DNA of 6,821 bases from Cypionkella sp. (GTDB lineage: Bacteria > Pseudomonadota > Alphaproteobacteria > Rhodobacterales > Rhodobacteraceae), in the NCBI GenBank assembly GCA_018063485.1, contig JAGPBG010000123.1, positions 1 through 6,821 on the forward strand, read 5' to 3'. Of the stretch, positions 5,550 through 6,821 are shown in pieces. The translations under genes and the position numbers were made by a program. Positions within the stretch are counted from its first letter, which is position 1, and every line of letters starts with the position of its first letter. The notes beneath the pieces are model-generated. The model saw only the letters and a program-made list of their open reading frames with translations. It ran no database searches and had not been told where the DNA came from.

Positions 5550-6821
5550 ATGACCGCCCTCAGCCACAACCAGAACCTCTGGGAAATGGATCACGACCAC
5601 GCCTTCCACCCTTGGACCAACTTCGGCAGCTTTGCCGACGAGGGCGCATTGGTGATCTCGAAGGGGGAGGGCTGTTATCTTTGGGACGCTGAGGGGCGCA
5701 AGTATTTCGATGCGGTGGGGGGCCTGTGGTGCACCAACATCGGCCTTGGGCGTCGTGAAATGGCCCAAGCCATCGCGGATCAGGCCGAGCGTCTGGCCTT
5801 TTCCAACACCTTCGTTGATATGACCAACGACCCCACCGCTCTGCTGTCGGCCAAACTCGCCGAGCTTGCCCCCGGCGATCTGAACCGCGTGATGTTCACG
5901 ACAGGCGGCTCAACGGCTGTTGATACCGCCGTGCGCATGGTCGCCTATTACCAGCATTGCCGAGGCTTCCCTGACAAAACCGATATCGTCGCGCGCGACT
6001 ATTCCTATCACGGCTCGACCTATCTTGCGCAATCGGTCGGCAAGCGCCCCGGCGACCGGGTGGAGGAATTTCGCTACAAGACAGACGGCATCCATCACCT
6101 CGCCTGCCCAAACCCCTACCGCCGCCCCGCTCATCAGACCGAAGCGCAGTTCTGCGACGATCTGGTTGCCGAGTTCGAGGCCCTGATTGCCCGCGTCGGT
6201 GCCGACCGCATCGGCGGCTTTATTGCCGAGCCGATTCAGGCCTCGGGTGGCATCATCATCCCGCCCGAAGGCTATCTCAAGCGCATGTGGGACATCTGCC
6301 AGCGCCATGAGATCCTGTTCATTGCCGACGAAGTGGTGACCGGTTTCGGCCGCCTTGGTCATTGGTTCGCCAGTCTCGCCGAATTCGGTGTGCAGCCCGA
6401 TGTGATCACCTGCGCCAAGGGTCTGACCTCGGGCTATCTGCCGCTGGGGGCGATGATTCTGACCGACCGTATGTGGGATGTCATGGCCGCCGATGGTGCC
6501 CGCTGGTTCACGGCTGGCTTCACCTATTCCGGCCATCCGGTATCTTGCGCCGCGGGCCTGAAAAATATCGAGATCATGGAGCGCGAAGATCTCTTGACCC
6601 ATGCCACCAAGATCGGCGCCTATTTTCAATCACGCCTTAAAGGCTTGGAATCCCTGCCATTGGTGGGCAATGTGCGGGGCAGTGGCCTGATGCTCTGCGT
6701 CGAAAACGTCGCCAACAAGACCACCAAAGAAGTGCTGCCCGATGGGATCAACGAAAGCAAACGCATCTCTAACCTTTGCGAAACGCTGGGCCTGATCGTG
6801 CGCCCCTTGGGCCATCTGAAC
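5550..6821 (+). CDS. Class III PLP-dependent aminotransferase, omega-amino acid/amine:pyruvate type (3' end outside window)
   Basis: The frame opens at ATG 5550 behind GGAGA and is still open at the right edge: 424 residues are visible, with roughly 30-45 expected beyond by comparison with omega-transaminases of about 460. These cytoplasmic fold-type I enzymes move an amino group from an omega-amino acid or amine to a keto acid such as pyruvate. Visible marks are HPWTNFG (20-26), YLWDAEGRKYFDAVGGLWC (43-61), the PLP phosphate-binding GGSTAVDTA (119-127), SYHGST (152-157), FIAEPIQASGG (224-234), FIADEVVTGFGR (257-268, Asp260 pairing with the PLP ring nitrogen), CAKGLTSGYLPLG (288-300, Lys290 forming the Schiff base), TYSGHPVSCAAG (325-336) and VRGSGLMLCVE (375-385). 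The usual GSEA of this family is GSTA here. Donors such as taurine, beta-alanine, GABA or putrescine are all possible. Confidence 0.93.
   Translation, partial: MTALSHNQNLWEMDHDHAFHPWTNFGSFADEGALVISKGEGCYLWDAEGRKYFDAVGGLWCTNIGLGRREMAQAIADQAERLAFSNTFVDMTNDPTALLSAKLAELAPGDLNRVMFTTGGSTAVDTAVRMVAYYQHCRGFPDKTDIVARDYSYHGSTYLAQSVGKRPGDRVEEFRYKTDGIHHLACPNPYRRPAHQTEAQFCDDLVAEFEALIARVGADRIGGFIAEPIQASGGIIIPPEGYLKRMWDICQRHEILFIADEVVTGFGRLGHWFASLAEFGVQPDVITCAKGLTSGYLPLGAMILTDRMWDVMAADGARWFTAGFTYSGHPVSCAAGLKNIEIMEREDLLTHATKIGAYFQSRLKGLESLPLVGNVRGSGLMLCVENVANKTTKEVLPDGINESKRISNLCETLGLIVRPLGHLN

Noticed and set aside
5910..6629. 239-codon open frame on the minus strand
   Set aside because: It is antisense to the class III aminotransferase, whose catalytic motifs span the same bases.

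Overview
The window looks like chromosomal DNA of an alphaproteobacterium, most plausibly Rhodobacteraceae (roseobacter/Rhodobacter group). This rests on the moderately high GC content, TTGACG-type -35 elements, the overall protein character and a secreted protein resembling DUF6636. The placement is an inference; no rRNA or taxonomic marker is present. I see no mobile element, CRISPR array, prophage gene or IS end, and the gene content is mostly housekeeping and nutrient acquisition.

Layout, left to right. The 3' part of a GNAT acetyltransferase gene (+) runs in from the left edge and meets a small two-helix membrane protein gene (-) tail to tail, with the stop codons overlapping. Next come a complete tRNA-Asp(GTC) gene (-) with an encoded CCA end and a good promoter, then about 195 nt without a gene. 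A block of three minus-strand genes follows, transcribed right to left: mazG, an Fe(III)-type ABC substrate-binding protein, and a nucleoside hydrolase. The binding-protein gene has its own promoter, and the hydrolase gene 62 nt downstream is probably co-transcribed with it.

A 55-nt divergent intergenic region separates mazG from a plus-strand block: an M20 metallo-amidohydrolase, a small cysteine-rich secreted protein 8 nt behind it, and, after a 75-nt gap, a class III PLP aminotransferase cut off by the right edge.

Possible joint roles: the plus-strand block suggests amide or N-acyl amino acid hydrolysis next to amine/omega-amino acid transamination. The minus-strand block combines nucleotide sanitation, iron uptake and nucleoside salvage, with no transporter permease or ATPase in view.

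No exotic new system is evident. The most unusual content is regulatory. (1) A 13-bp dyad, GTCAGRTATTGAC, occurs upstream of both the iron-binding protein gene and the aminotransferase gene (12 of 13 bases identical). (2) A perfect 10-bp palindrome, TTTGATCAAA, lies upstream of both the amidohydrolase and the aminotransferase. (3) Potential RNA hairpins cover the ribosome binding sites of the nucleoside hydrolase and the aminotransferase.
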